The position numbers and the translations under genes are program-made. 64,000 nt of DNA from SAR116 cluster alpha proteobacterium HIMB100. Its GTDB lineage: Bacteria > Pseudomonadota > Alphaproteobacteria > Puniceispirillales > Puniceispirillaceae. This document shows positions 36,654-46,266 of this stretch, piece after piece. Every line of letters begins with the position of its first letter. Position 1 is the stretch's first letter. The stretch is from the NCBI GenBank assembly GCA_000238815.2, contig AFXB01000006.1, positions 222,760-286,759 on the forward strand, written 5' to 3'. The notes under the pieces were generated by a model. That model had not been told where the DNA came from, did not search any database, and worked only from the letters and a program-made list of their open reading frames with translations.

Positions 36654-38030
36654 TTATTTATTTGTCGGCTCAACATTCAGCTGAAACAAAATGTCCCTTG
36701 CGCGTGAGCGAATATGGGGTGCTGCGGTCTCTTCTGACAAAGCTCTGTTGGCCATTTGCGCGGCTCTTGGTTTGTCACCTGCCAGAAGTGCTTCTTCGGC
36801 CAGAGACAAGTCGGCTTCAGCCACCTGCCCGTTTCTGCCATAGGCAATAGCAAGTTGTCGCTTCACAAACCCCCAGTCTGGCTCGCCTTCATTTGCGGAT
36901 TTCAATGCTTCAATGGCTTCAGGCAGGAAATGATTGTCATTTATGGCAATTAGCGCCCTGCCCAGGCTAAGGCTGACCTGCGGGCTGTTGGGCCGTAAGC
37001 GCAAAGCCTGTCTGTAATGATCAGCTGCCTGTTCTGGTCTGGCGGCTGACATGTCAAGATCGCCAGCAAATTCCTGCAGCCATGCATCATCTGATGACTG
37101 GCGTAAAAGGGCTGTCATCACCTCATCAGAGGCATTAATATCTCCGCGTCTGAACAAAGCTATTGCTTCTGCATAAAGCAGGCTCGTTTCTGCTGGCATA
37201 ACTTTGGTTGGGTCTGATGATGCACGTGTCCAGTCAAGGCGATAAGGTGCGTTGCGGGCGCGGCTAGGGGGTTGTGTATAGGCTGCCAGTTTCAGGACGA
37301 TACGAGCAAGGCGTTGAATATCAGCATCACTGAGCCGTCTGTTTTCATGCGCTGTCTGGTTGGTGTGGTCGGTGAAGGCAGATAACCGTTCTTTTGCGCC
37401 AGGGTGGGTGGTATAATATTCGCTTTGCCGGCTTTCAGGCAGAATGCGCTGGCTCGCCTGCCGTCTCATGAAGTCAGTCAGACCATGGCTGGAAATACCT
37501 ACTGAATCCAACAAGGATAACGCCCATTCGTCAGCAACTGACTCATCTTTTCGCGATAGGGATAAATAACGTCTCTTGGCCCTGTCAGTCCCGCCAATGG
37601 CCACGCCAAGGGCTGCATCTGCAGAGCCACTAGCCGCAACAGCAGCAGCGGCAATCGCGGTGAGTGCGGTGGCCAGGCTGGCGTCTTTTACAGCCTCTTC
37701 ACGCAACGGGGCGTGACCTGCTGCAAGATGGCCAATTTCATGCGCAATCACCCCCAAAATTTCTTCTGCTGACCGAGCTGTCAGTAGCAGGCCGCTGTGA
37801 ATAAAAACGGTCTCGCCCCCAACAACAAAGGCATTATAGGCTGGATCAAGTATGACCCTGATCTTAATGCCCTCTGGAAATCCTGCTTTGCGCGCCATCT
37901 GCAGCACAGTGTCTTGAAGCACAAGTTCAATTTCACTATCTCTGATCAGGCTACCCGAAAAAGCAGACCCTATCTGAATAGAGAGCAAAAAAGCCATAAT
38001 ATAGGCGAGTTTTCGACAGAATGCTGCCAT
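36654..38030 (-). CDS. M48-family metalloprotease with TPR repeats (BepA/YfgC-like)
   Basis: A likely periplasmic zinc protease/chaperone for outer-membrane protein quality control. The 458-aa product has an export signal (about 1-26), the zinc motif HEIGHLAAGH, the third-ligand helix DESVADEWAL, and a C-terminal TPR region (EQAADHYRQALRLRPNSPQVSLSLGRALI). This is the BepA architecture. It lies 141 bp upstream of the DsbA-like gene. Confidence 0.88.
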   Translation of the reverse strand: MAAFCRKLAYIMAFLLSIQIGSAFSGSLIRDSEIELVLQDTVLQMARKAGFPEGIKIRVILDPAYNAFVVGGETVFIHSGLLLTARSAEEILGVIAHEIGHLAAGHAPLREEAVKDASLATALTAIAAAAVAASGSADAALGVAIGGTDRAKRRYLSLSRKDESVADEWALSLLDSVGISSHGLTDFMRRQASQRILPESRQSEYYTTHPGAKERLSAFTDHTNQTAHENRRLSDADIQRLARIVLKLAAYTQPPSRARNAPYRLDWTRASSDPTKVMPAETSLLYAEAIALFRRGDINASDEVMTALLRQSSDDAWLQEFAGDLDMSAARPEQAADHYRQALRLRPNSPQVSLSLGRALIAINDNHFLPEAIEALKSANEGEPDWGFVKRQLAIAYGRNGQVAEADLSLAEEALLAGDKPRAAQMANRALSEETAAPHIRSRARDILFQLNVEPTNK

Positions 38031-38089
38031 CTGAAATGGGTACCTTTGTAAAAAAAGAATATTATTCGAAAAAAAACAGAAAAATATGA

Positions 38090-38197
38090 AATTTATTGCA
38101 TTTTATAAAATTGACTTTAGGGCAAAGCAGTGTTTTGTTGCGTATATAAGGTCGAAACTACGGAGAGCAGGGTCCGCATAAAGCGGGCCTGTTTTTG
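38090..38197 (+). ncRNA. Candidate short transcript (sRNA or leader) ending in an orphan terminator
   Basis: An AT-rich tract (38041-38115) with TTGACT (38111-38116) leads into about 50-80 bp ending in a good intrinsic terminator at 38168-38197. No rightward gene lies upstream (every gene from 32707 to 38030 reads leftward), so the terminator must serve a short transcript. It could be an independent sRNA or an attenuated leader of the aminotransferase at 38309. The -10 is not clear (weak TTTGTT at 17 bp; TATATA at 38143 is too far). Confidence 0.4.
38168..38197 (+). terminator. Intrinsic terminator, no rightward gene upstream
   Basis: CAGG(G)TCCGC pairs with GCGGGCCTG (one bulge, one G-T) around an ATAAA loop and is followed by TTTTTGTTGT. 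The U-tract is only on the + strand side. Confidence 0.72.
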
Positions 38198-38308
38198 TTG
38201 TCCACGCAACAGGTTAGCCTATGCTAGCGGTAAATTACAGAGCTAAAATGCCAGAGTGAGCAAAACATTACTCTGATGCAGAAAAGCGAAACGAAATTGA
38301 GCTGAGTT

Positions 38309-39487
38309 ATGCAAACGAAATTAAAAATATCAAAGCGTTCAGAATTCCCTGCATTTTTGGCTTTAGATGTCATGCGCCAAGCCAGCGAATTAACAGCACA
38401 AGGGGCGGATATCATTCATCTTGAGGTCGGTCAGCCTTCCACCTCAGCCCCTGATGCTGTGAATCAGGCTATGCTGGCTGCTTTACATCAACCGTCAGCT
38501 CATGGCTATTCCCTGGCGTTTGGTCAATTACCGCTGCGGCAGCGTATCGCCCGGTTTTATGATGAATGGTACGGGACACGGCCACATATTGATAATGTGG
38601 CGGTTACCGTTGGCTCATCTACAGCTTTTGCTCTGGCCTTTTTGTCTGCTTTTGATGAGGGTGACCGGATCGCTATCCCAAACCCGGGTTATCCTGCTTA
38701 TCGGAATCTGATGATGGGGTTGGGGTTAGAACCTGTCCTGTTATCTGCAGGGGCTGAGCAGGGCTGGAAGCCAGTTCTGGCAGAGATGGACGGCTGGGAC
38801 AGCTTGCCAGATGGGCTGATGATTGCCAGCCCGGCGAACCCGACCGGTGCGGTCTTAAGCGATTCTGAATTAGCAGAAATTTGTGCATGGTGTGATGCCA
38901 GAGGTGTCCGCCTGATTTCAGATGAGATTTATCACGGCCTTGTTTATGAACATCGTTGTGACACTGCGCTCAATTACACAAAAAATGCGATTGTCATTAA
39001 CAGCCTGTCAAAATATTTCTCTATGACCGGATGGCGGATCGGCTGGATGGTTCTTCCGGATGATTTGCTGGTGCCGGTAGAAAAACTGGCACAAAATCTG
39101 TTTATTTCAGCACCGACGCCAAACCAGATTGCTGCGGTTTCTGCATTTGATTGTGAAGCAGAGTTAGACAGGCATGTGGCACGTTATGCCAAGAACAGAG
39201 ATATTCTGCTTCAAGGCTTGCCCCACTCTGTTACTGAAACCGCAGCCCCGTGTCAGGGCGCGTTCTATTTATTCGCTGATATCAGTCACTATAGTGACAA
39301 TTCGCTTGATTTTGCAGCGCGCCTGCTCGCAGAACAAGGTGTGGCAACAACACCAGGGGTGGATTTTGACCCGGTAAATGGTCACCGGTATTTGCGTCTG
39401 TCTTTTGCAGGAAGTACCGCAGATATGCATCAGGCGGTTCGCCGGTTTGATGAATTCATTTCCAGCTTGAAAGTAGATGCCGCCTGA
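38309..39487 (+). CDS. Class I/II PLP-dependent aminotransferase
   Basis: A fold-type I aminotransferase of 392 aa, likely using an amino acid and 2-oxo acid. Seen: LEVGQPSTSAP near the start, the SSTAFALAFLSAF cofactor loop, NPGYPAYRNL, SPANPTGAVLS, and the PLP-lysine segment NSLSKYFSMTGWRIGWMV; late GHRYLRLSFA holds the carboxylate-binding Arg. Specificity (aspartate, aromatic or other) cannot be read. Its stop codon lies inside the loop of its own terminator. It converges on rne. Confidence 0.9.
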   Translation: MQTKLKISKRSEFPAFLALDVMRQASELTAQGADIIHLEVGQPSTSAPDAVNQAMLAALHQPSAHGYSLAFGQLPLRQRIARFYDEWYGTRPHIDNVAVTVGSSTAFALAFLSAFDEGDRIAIPNPGYPAYRNLMMGLGLEPVLLSAGAEQGWKPVLAEMDGWDSLPDGLMIASPANPTGAVLSDSELAEICAWCDARGVRLISDEIYHGLVYEHRCDTALNYTKNAIVINSLSKYFSMTGWRIGWMVLPDDLLVPVEKLAQNLFISAPTPNQIAAVSAFDCEAELDRHVARYAKNRDILLQGLPHSVTETAAPCQGAFYLFADISHYSDNSLDFAARLLAEQGVATTPGVDFDPVNGHRYLRLSFAGSTADMHQAVRRFDEFISSLKVDAA

Positions 39488-39503
39488 ACAGCGGCATCTT
39501 TTG
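39475..39503 (+). terminator. Intrinsic terminator overlapping the aminotransferase stop
   Basis: AGATGCCGC (39475-39483) pairs perfectly with GCGGCATCT (39491-39499) and is followed by TTTTGTGTGTTT. The gene's TGA stop (39485-39487) is in the 7-base loop. Confidence 0.85.
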
Positions 39504-39535
39504 TGTGTTTCTGATGGGGTGAGTGAGGTCCGCTA

Positions 39536-41947
39536 TCAGCGTGACCACCACCCCTTCTTCTTTTTCTCTGCAGACGGGGCCTCATCGATGTTGATGACGT
39601 TCATCTCTACCGAGCTTTTTGGGCTGCGGTCTGCAGCTGTATCCGTTGCACCATCATTTTGACCTGACGCAGCTGGTTTGGTTTGCTCTTTACCCTGTGA
39701 AGCTTCTTTTTCTGGCGGGCTTGTCTTGGTCTTCGCTTTTTTCGTTCCGGCCTTTGCTGCGGGTTTTTTCGCCTTAGTTTTCTTGGCTGCGCCCGCGGCT
39801 GTTTTCTTCTTTGCCTTAGTCTGCTTCTTCGCTGGGGCTGCGTCATCTGAAGCGCTTTGCGCCTCAGCTATATCTGCCACTTCGGCGGATTTATCATCCT
39901 GAGCTGTGGCTTCAGCCTTTGCTGCTTTGGTCTTTGCGGGTCTGCGCGGCTTTTTGACCTTCTGCTCGCTGAGCTCTGTCTCCGGGCTGTCCTGAGGTGA
40001 TTGTTCAGGCTCAGATTTTGCCTCTGATTCAGCGTTATCCGCCTCTGGTGCGGTTTGAGCCGCTACATCTGTGCCATCTTCATTGCCACGTTTTTTACGA
40101 CGTCTGCCGCCACGCCGTCCGCGCCGTTTGCGCTTTGGCTGTTCATCCTCATCGTCTGTCCCGTCACCCTCTGCTTCAGGATGCGCAGGTTTCTGGTTGC
40201 CTTGGTCATTTTGGTTGCGGGCTGACTTATTGTTTTTGCTGCCTCTTGACCGGCCACCACCATTATTGCCGTTATTGCCCGAACGTGCGCCGGATTCAGC
40301 GTGTTCGCCGTCAAGCCTGTAGTCAGGTGGAATCAGCGTTGAATCCGCCTCAATGAGAATGGATATGCCGAATTGCTGTTCCAAGCTGGCCAGGCTGGCC
40401 CGTTTTTGATTCAATATGTACAGTGCCACGTCAGGATGGACAAAAATTGAAATATCCTGGCCTGGGCGGTTGCCTGCCTCTTCTTCAACGACACGCAAAA
40501 TTTGCAGAGCTGCAGAATTTATAGATCTGATCCGGCCTGTACCCGCGCAATGGGGACAGGTTTGCGAAACGGATTCTGCCAGTGACGGACGCAATCTCTG
40601 GCGAGACATCTCCAGCAGTCCAAAATGGCTGATGGAGCCAACCTGTATCCGCGCGCGATCATGTCTTAATGCGTCTTTTAATTTTCGTTCAATGGCGGAT
40701 TTGTTCCGGTTTTCTTCCATATCGATGAAATCGATAACAATCAGACCTGACAAATCTCTGAGCTTCAGTTGCCGTCCTACTTCTTCAGCAGCTTCCAAAT
40801 TTGTCTTGAGTGCAGTTTCTTCGATATTTCGTTCTCGTGTGGCTTTGCCAGAGTTCACATCTATCGCCACCAAAGCTTCGGTTTGGTTGATGACAAGATA
40901 CCCGCCCGATTTCAGGGTGACTTCACCTTGATGAATGGCGTCCAGCTGTGGTTCGATCCCATAGTTCTGGAACAGATGCTCTGTCCCTTCATATTTTGTC
41001 ACCCTTTTGGCGTGGCTTGGGATCAGCATTTTCATCTGCGCCTTTGCGACCTTATAGCTGTCCTCGCCTTCTATAAGCACTTCTTCCACGTCATTTGTAT
41101 ACATGTCGCGGACAGCACGTTTGACTAACGAGCCTTCTTCGTGAATCAGGGCAGGGGCTTCAGACTGAAGTGTTTTTGATCGAATTTCATTCCATAATTT
41201 TGACAGATAAGCATAGTCACGCTTGATCTCTGTCTTTGTGCGTTTCGACCCTGCAGTCCTGACAATGACGGCCATCCCCTTCGGAACATCTAAATCGCTG
41301 ACAACAGACTTCAGGCGTTTGCGATCAGCCACATTGGTGATTTTCCGGGAAACACCCCCGCCTCTGTTGCTGTTAGGCATCAAAACGCAGTACCGCCCGG
41401 CCAAAGACAGATAGGTTGTCAGAGCAGCGCCTTTATTGCCGCGTTCTTCTTTAACGACCTGAACAAGTAAAATCTGTTTGCGGGTAATCACTTCCTGAAT
41501 TTTATATCGGCGCATCATTGACTCAGATGATTGAGACCTGTCGCCATGCTCATCATCACCGCCAAGTTCTTCAGGGGCGTTATTTGATGCTCTTGCCTCT
41601 TCATTATCATCAGATGGCTCAGCATCTGCAGTTGTGCTGTCATCACCCTCAGCAGCAGATGACACTTCGGCGTCAGCTTCTAGAGCCTCTCTGTCTTCAA
41701 CAGGGACGCGATAATAATCAGGATGGATTTCACTGAAGGCCAAGAACCCTTGGCGATTACCACCATACTCAACAAATGCCGCCTGCAATGAGGGCTCAAC
41801 CCGCGTTACCCGGGCCAGATAGACATTTCCTTTTAGTTGAGCAAGGCTGTTATTCTCGTAATCAAACTCTTCAATCTTGTTTCCGTTGAGCAAAACAACC
41901 CGTGTTTCTTCGGGCTGATGTGCATCGATCAGCATTTTTTTTGTCAT
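39536..41947 (-). CDS. rne: Ribonuclease E
   Basis: The endonuclease core of the RNA degradosome. The 803-aa product has an S1 domain (about 35-165) interrupted by a long acidic insert (about 85-150), then the catalytic domain with VDVNSGKATRERNIEETA and VIDFIDM aspartates, and the zinc-link CPHCAGTGR near 463. The C-terminal third is a low-complexity scaffold: first Arg-rich (KRKRRGRRGGRRRKKRG), then Lys/Ala/Pro-rich and histone-H1-like. It ends KKKKGWWSR; a terminal GWW motif in Caulobacter RNase E is the PNPase docking site. A long untranslated leader lies upstream. Confidence 0.95.
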   Translation of the reverse strand: MTKKMLIDAHQPEETRVVLLNGNKIEEFDYENNSLAQLKGNVYLARVTRVEPSLQAAFVEYGGNRQGFLAFSEIHPDYYRVPVEDREALEADAEVSSAAEGDDSTTADAEPSDDNEEARASNNAPEELGGDDEHGDRSQSSESMMRRYKIQEVITRKQILLVQVVKEERGNKGAALTTYLSLAGRYCVLMPNSNRGGGVSRKITNVADRKRLKSVVSDLDVPKGMAVIVRTAGSKRTKTEIKRDYAYLSKLWNEIRSKTLQSEAPALIHEEGSLVKRAVRDMYTNDVEEVLIEGEDSYKVAKAQMKMLIPSHAKRVTKYEGTEHLFQNYGIEPQLDAIHQGEVTLKSGGYLVINQTEALVAIDVNSGKATRERNIEETALKTNLEAAEEVGRQLKLRDLSGLIVIDFIDMEENRNKSAIERKLKDALRHDRARIQVGSISHFGLLEMSRQRLRPSLAESVSQTCPHCAGTGRIRSINSAALQILRVVEEEAGNRPGQDISIFVHPDVALYILNQKRASLASLEQQFGISILIEADSTLIPPDYRLDGEHAESGARSGNNGNNGGGRSRGSKNNKSARNQNDQGNQKPAHPEAEGDGTDDEDEQPKRKRRGRRGGRRRKKRGNEDGTDVAAQTAPEADNAESEAKSEPEQSPQDSPETELSEQKVKKPRRPAKTKAAKAEATAQDDKSAEVADIAEAQSASDDAAPAKKQTKAKKKTAAGAAKKTKAKKPAAKAGTKKAKTKTSPPEKEASQGKEQTKPAASGQNDGATDTAADRSPKSSVEMNVINIDEAPSAEKKKKGWWSR

Positions 41948-42451
41948 TAGTGAAGCTTTCTGTCGCCTGTTGCTGTCGAGAGTGCATACAGGCCGTGATT
42001 TTCTCAGATATCTGTGACACAGAAATCTGGTTTAACTGAACAGCAGATGCCAAGAACGCAGAAAGGCCAGCAATCATTACTGACCGCTGGCTTATGCCAA
42101 TGCGTTCATTTGTCAGATAAAGACAGCTCATCTGTGGTCAACTCGATTTCGTTGTTTTGCCAGAACCTATTCAGATGTGCAGCTTTTTGCTGTTTCTGCT
42201 CGCTTCTGACGACGTCGTTTGTATTTGGCTTAGACCGCCATGTACTTAGTGGGGGTGCTGCGCCACATTCAAAATTCTGCCTTCATTATACAGTAAATTT
42301 CGGAAAAACAAAGTCTTTTTAAGCTTGGTAAAAGACGTGACGTTGCCTAAAACCTTAGACGAATTGATAGTCAGGAATGCAAATTTGGTGCTGGTCAGGG
42401 CACAAGGCTTACTCTAATCTGGCGTCATAAATCTGCAGTCATCGGGGCAAA
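41948..42451. other. 504-bp divergent region: long rne leader and amidase upstream region
   Basis: No convincing gene. On the - strand a promoter-like TATAAT at 42290-42285 would give rne a leader of about 330 nt, similar in scale to the E. coli rne leader through which RNase E controls its own mRNA. Open frames on both strands here (42014-42322 +, 41871-42131 -) have cysteine/serine-rich, non-family translations and are treated as chance. Confidence 0.5.
42285..42312 (-). promoter_or_regulatory. Candidate rne promoter
   Basis: On the - strand TTTGTT is followed after 16 bp by a perfect TATAAT. The -35 is weak; the -10 is strong. The predicted start is about 330 nt before the rne ATG. Confidence 0.45.
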
Positions 42452-43753
42452 ATGAGAAATATGATAGACGGTTTGGGCCGAAAATTAGTTTTTTTGTTTT
42501 TGTTCATGCTGGGCGCTTTGGATGTTGGGCAAACGGCCATCGCAGCGGATAACCAGCTCACGGGTATGCGCCTTGGGATGATTGATTTAAACGGCGCGCC
42601 AGCTCTGCGCATCGTCATTGAAACCAGACAGCCTGCCTCGGCAAAACTGCTTTTACTTGATGAGCCTTGGCGTGTGGTGATTGACAGTCCAGGCCTGACC
42701 TGGGATATCGCTGCGCTTCAGTCCGCCGGAACTTTATCAAATGGACCTGCTACAGCTTATCGGTTTGGTCATCCTCAGCCTGGGACAGGCCGCCTTGTCA
42801 TAGAAATGGATGAACCAGCCTCACCTGAACGTGCCTTTACTTTGCCTCCTCGTGATGCGGGCGGTTATCGTCTGGTGATCGATTTAGTTGATAAAGGGCC
42901 AACAAGGTTCAAATTGGCGCAACGTTCACTGAAAAAAGATGGTTATGCTGTTACCTCAGCAGGTCATAAACCGCCTGTAGATTCATCAGCCGAACAGGCC
43001 GATATTCGTCAGCCAACCAGTCAGCAGGTATCAGTGGCCAGCCCAGCTCCGCGGCCAGCCCAGTTAAACAGGAAATGGATTATTGCTATTGATGCTGGTC
43101 ATGGCGGCAAAGATCCCGGCGCATTGGGGCGGGGCGGAACAAAGGAGAAGGATATAACTCTGGCTGCTGCGAAACAATTAGCTGCAGATTTAAATGCAAC
43201 TGGCAAGGTTTCTGCGCGGCTGACCCGTTCATCTGATAAATTCCTTAAATTGCGGCAGCGCATAGCAATTGCTCGTGAAATGAGTGCAGATGTCTTTATT
43301 TCTTTGCATGCTGATTCCGCGCTTAGAAAGTCAGCCAGAGGAATGTCTGTATTTACGCTTTCGGATACTGCGTCCGATAAAGAAGCTGCTTATATCGCCC
43401 GCCGCGAGAATAAAGCAGATTTGGTTGGGGGACCTGATTTGGCAGTTGAAGATCCGGCAGCAGCAAATGCCCTTTTGAGCATGTTCCAAAGAGAGACCAT
43501 GAATGAATCATCTCGCCTTGCTGCTGCTATCCTTAAGCAAATCAAAGATATGCCGGGCGGCGATAAACGTGGCCATCGGTTCGCTGGTTTTGCGGTGTTG
43601 AAATCTCCTGATGTGCCATCAGTACTTGTGGAGATGGGGTTTCTGAGCAATGCTGAAGACGAAAACAACCTCAATTCAGAACGCTATCGGCGTAAATTGA
43701 CGCAAAGATTAGCAAAAGCCATCGTTACTTATCTTACCACGCCGTTATCCTGA
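42452..43753 (+). CDS. N-acetylmuramoyl-L-alanine amidase (AmiC-like, AMIN + Amidase_3)
   Basis: A periplasmic zinc amidase that cuts the glycan-peptide bond, usually at septation. The 433-aa product has a signal peptide (ending TAIAA before DNQ), an AMIN domain (about 35-150), a Pro/Ser linker and an Amidase_3 domain: IAIDAGHGGKDPGALGRGG (first His/Glu ligands), VFISLHADS (second His) and VLVEMGFLSNAEDE (catalytic Glu). It lies 42 bp upstream of the PBP1a gene, a common alphaproteobacterial pairing of wall synthesis and cleavage. Confidence 0.93.
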   Translation: MRNMIDGLGRKLVFLFLFMLGALDVGQTAIAADNQLTGMRLGMIDLNGAPALRIVIETRQPASAKLLLLDEPWRVVIDSPGLTWDIAALQSAGTLSNGPATAYRFGHPQPGTGRLVIEMDEPASPERAFTLPPRDAGGYRLVIDLVDKGPTRFKLAQRSLKKDGYAVTSAGHKPPVDSSAEQADIRQPTSQQVSVASPAPRPAQLNRKWIIAIDAGHGGKDPGALGRGGTKEKDITLAAAKQLAADLNATGKVSARLTRSSDKFLKLRQRIAIAREMSADVFISLHADSALRKSARGMSVFTLSDTASDKEAAYIARRENKADLVGGPDLAVEDPAAANALLSMFQRETMNESSRLAAAILKQIKDMPGGDKRGHRFAGFAVLKSPDVPSVLVEMGFLSNAEDENNLNSERYRRKLTQRLAKAIVTYLTTPLS

Positions 43754-43795
43754 TGCCATAAGACGGCCTCAATTCTACCTAATATAGACCCTGCT

Positions 43796-46219
43796 ATGAA
43801 ATATCTTATTGGTTTGCTTATATTCTCGCTGCTGTCTGCTGTGGCTGCTCTGGGCGGATTGTTATGGGTGTTTTGGACCTGGGGCCAGGATTTACCTGAC
43901 TATTCACAGCTTGCTAAATATGAACCTCCGGTCGCAACGCGCATCTATGCTGGAAATGGGGCATTATTGGCAGAATTCGCCACACAAAAACGCCTGTTTG
44001 TGCCTGTCAAAGCAATGCCGCCACAGCTGATTGAAGCCTTTCTCTCAGCAGAGGATAAATCCTTTTATTCCCATCCCGGAGTGGACCCGGTCGCTTTGGT
44101 ACGGGCCAGCGTGACAAATTTGGCTGCTCTTGGGTCTGGCCGCCGACCGATAGGGGCATCGACCATCACGCAGCAGGTGGCAAAGAATTTTCTGCTCAGC
44201 AATGAGCTGTCCCTGGACAGAAAAATTAAAGAAGCCATTTTGGCCATTCGGATGGAGCGGGCCTTCACCAAACACCAGATTCTGGCTTTGTATCTGAATG
44301 AAATTTACCTTGGTTATGGCAGTTATGGTGTGGCGGCAGCGGCGCTGAATTATTTTGATAAAGCCCTTGATCAGCTGGAATTGCATGAGATTGCATATTT
44401 GGCAGCACTGCCAAAGGCACCTTCAAATTACCACCCTGTCCGGCGAACAAAATCAGCCATCGGACGGCGGAACTGGGTTCTGGAGCAGATGAGGGAAAAT
44501 GGCTATGTTTCAGCCAAACAGGCAGAGCTGGCCAAATCACAGCCTTTGGGTGTGCAACAGGCCTCAGGTTCGGATAATGCAAATGCGCCGTACTTCACAG
44601 AGGAAGTCCGCCGTCAGCTTGCTGATATATATGGAAGCACAACCTTGTATGAGGGTGGATTGTCTGTCCGTACAACATTAAACCCCTCTTTACAGGCTAA
44701 AGCAGAACGGGCATTGCGTGAAGGCCTTGAGGCACTGGACCGGCGCCAGGGATGGCGCGGCCCTTTAGCAAGGTTGGATCCAACCCAACCGGTTGATCAG
44801 CAGCTTCAAGCTCTAACAGAAAAATTGCCGGCAAAACGGTTTGCTGCACTGGTTACACAAGTTGATGACAAGCAGGCACAAATTTATGTGCAAGGTCAAA
44901 GTGCGGTTATTCCGTTCGCCCTGGCCGCATGGGCTTACCCGCCTCGACGCCCTGATGGGGTAAGGCCGCCAAAGATTACCTCGCTTAAACAGGCCTTGTC
45001 TGTAGATGATATTGTGATTGTGCAACCGCCTGAAGAAGCGCCTGATTTGATGCAAAAAGACGGCGTCCCAGCTGGTGTGAACAGTTACGCCTTGGGTCAA
45101 CGCCCCTTGGTTGAAGGGGCTATTGTTGCCCTTGATCCTCATACTGGCCGTCTGTTGGCTTTGTCAGGAGGGTATGATTACAGAGTTTCTGAATTCAACC
45201 GTGCAACCCAAGCCAGAAGACAGCCCGGCTCTGCCTTTAAGCCCTTTGTTTATCTTGCAGCCCTTGATCAGGGCTACACCCCGACAACACGTATCCTTGA
45301 TGCTCCGTTGGTGGTTGACCAGGGACCGGGTAAGCCAAAATGGAAACCAGCAAACTACACAAAGAGATTCTATGGCCCTTCTATTATGCGGGTGGGTATT
45401 GAAAAATCCCGGAATCTGATGACCGCCCGTCTTGCGATGGCGGTTGGTATGCCTGTGGTCCAGGATTATGCGCGTAAGTTTGGAATTAATGCTGAACTGC
45501 CGCCCTTTTTATCCATGTCTTTAGGGGCTGGAGAAACAACCTTGATTAAACTTACCGCGGCCTATGGCCAGCTGGTAAATGGTGGACGTAAAATCGATGT
45601 CAGTCTGATTGACCGTATTCAAGACCGGTTCGGCCGGACAATCATGCGCCATGATAAGCGTGATTGTTCGGCTTGTGATGCGCCAGCAGGGTGGGATAGT
45701 CAGAATGTACCTGTCCTTAATGATTTGCGCGAACAGCTCACCGAACCCGCCTCAGCCTATCAGATGGTGTCTATGCTGGAAGGGGTGATCACCAGGGGCA
45801 CAGGCCGGCGTATTGCTGATGCAGGTTTGGTTGTGGCCGGGAAAACAGGTACCACGAATGATAATACAAATGCGTGGTTTGTGGGGTTTTCCCCTGATTT
45901 GGTGGCCGGTGTTTATGTAGGGTACGATACGCCGCGTCCGTTGGGCAAGCGAGAGACGGGCTCTACCGCAGCGGTGCCTATTTTTAAACAGTTTATGGTT
46001 GATGCTCTTGCCGAGCAGCCGCTTATCCCGTTCAGACGTCCGGGTGGTATCACCTTAGTTCCTGTACATGCCGAAACAGGTGAGCGGGTCTTACCTGATC
46101 ACGAAATGGCAGTGTTAGAGGTCTTCAAACCGGGGCAACGCCCAAAATCAACAGTTCTGATCGATATGCCGTCTTCACCCAGCCGATCGTCAACGGTTGA
46201 CGCTCCTGCCTTGTATTGA
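43796..46219 (+). CDS. mrcA: Penicillin-binding protein 1A (bifunctional transglycosylase/transpeptidase)
   Basis: Polymerises and crosslinks peptidoglycan. The 807-aa product has an N-terminal TM anchor, the GT51 domain with EDKSFYSHPGVDP and GASTITQQVAKNFLLS, an OB-like insert, and the transpeptidase with SAFK (about 478-481), KSRN and GKTGTTND (about 680). It is followed after 47 bp by prfB. The C-terminal tail is Pro/Ser-rich and probably disordered. Confidence 0.95.
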   Translation: MKYLIGLLIFSLLSAVAALGGLLWVFWTWGQDLPDYSQLAKYEPPVATRIYAGNGALLAEFATQKRLFVPVKAMPPQLIEAFLSAEDKSFYSHPGVDPVALVRASVTNLAALGSGRRPIGASTITQQVAKNFLLSNELSLDRKIKEAILAIRMERAFTKHQILALYLNEIYLGYGSYGVAAAALNYFDKALDQLELHEIAYLAALPKAPSNYHPVRRTKSAIGRRNWVLEQMRENGYVSAKQAELAKSQPLGVQQASGSDNANAPYFTEEVRRQLADIYGSTTLYEGGLSVRTTLNPSLQAKAERALREGLEALDRRQGWRGPLARLDPTQPVDQQLQALTEKLPAKRFAALVTQVDDKQAQIYVQGQSAVIPFALAAWAYPPRRPDGVRPPKITSLKQALSVDDIVIVQPPEEAPDLMQKDGVPAGVNSYALGQRPLVEGAIVALDPHTGRLLALSGGYDYRVSEFNRATQARRQPGSAFKPFVYLAALDQGYTPTTRILDAPLVVDQGPGKPKWKPANYTKRFYGPSIMRVGIEKSRNLMTARLAMAVGMPVVQDYARKFGINAELPPFLSMSLGAGETTLIKLTAAYGQLVNGGRKIDVSLIDRIQDRFGRTIMRHDKRDCSACDAPAGWDSQNVPVLNDLREQLTEPASAYQMVSMLEGVITRGTGRRIADAGLVVAGKTGTTNDNTNAWFVGFSPDLVAGVYVGYDTPRPLGKRETGSTAAVPIFKQFMVDALAEQPLIPFRRPGGITLVPVHAETGERVLPDHEMAVLEVFKPGQRPKSTVLIDMPSSPSRSSTVDAPALY

Positions 46220-46266
46220 TACCCCCATCAGAACAAATGTTAAGATTATGAAGGGCTGATATCATT

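Noticed and set aside
42014..42322. A 102-codon frame in the rne/amidase intergenic region
   Set aside because: The Cys/Ser-rich translation, lack of a ribosome site and position over the rne promoter argue for chance.
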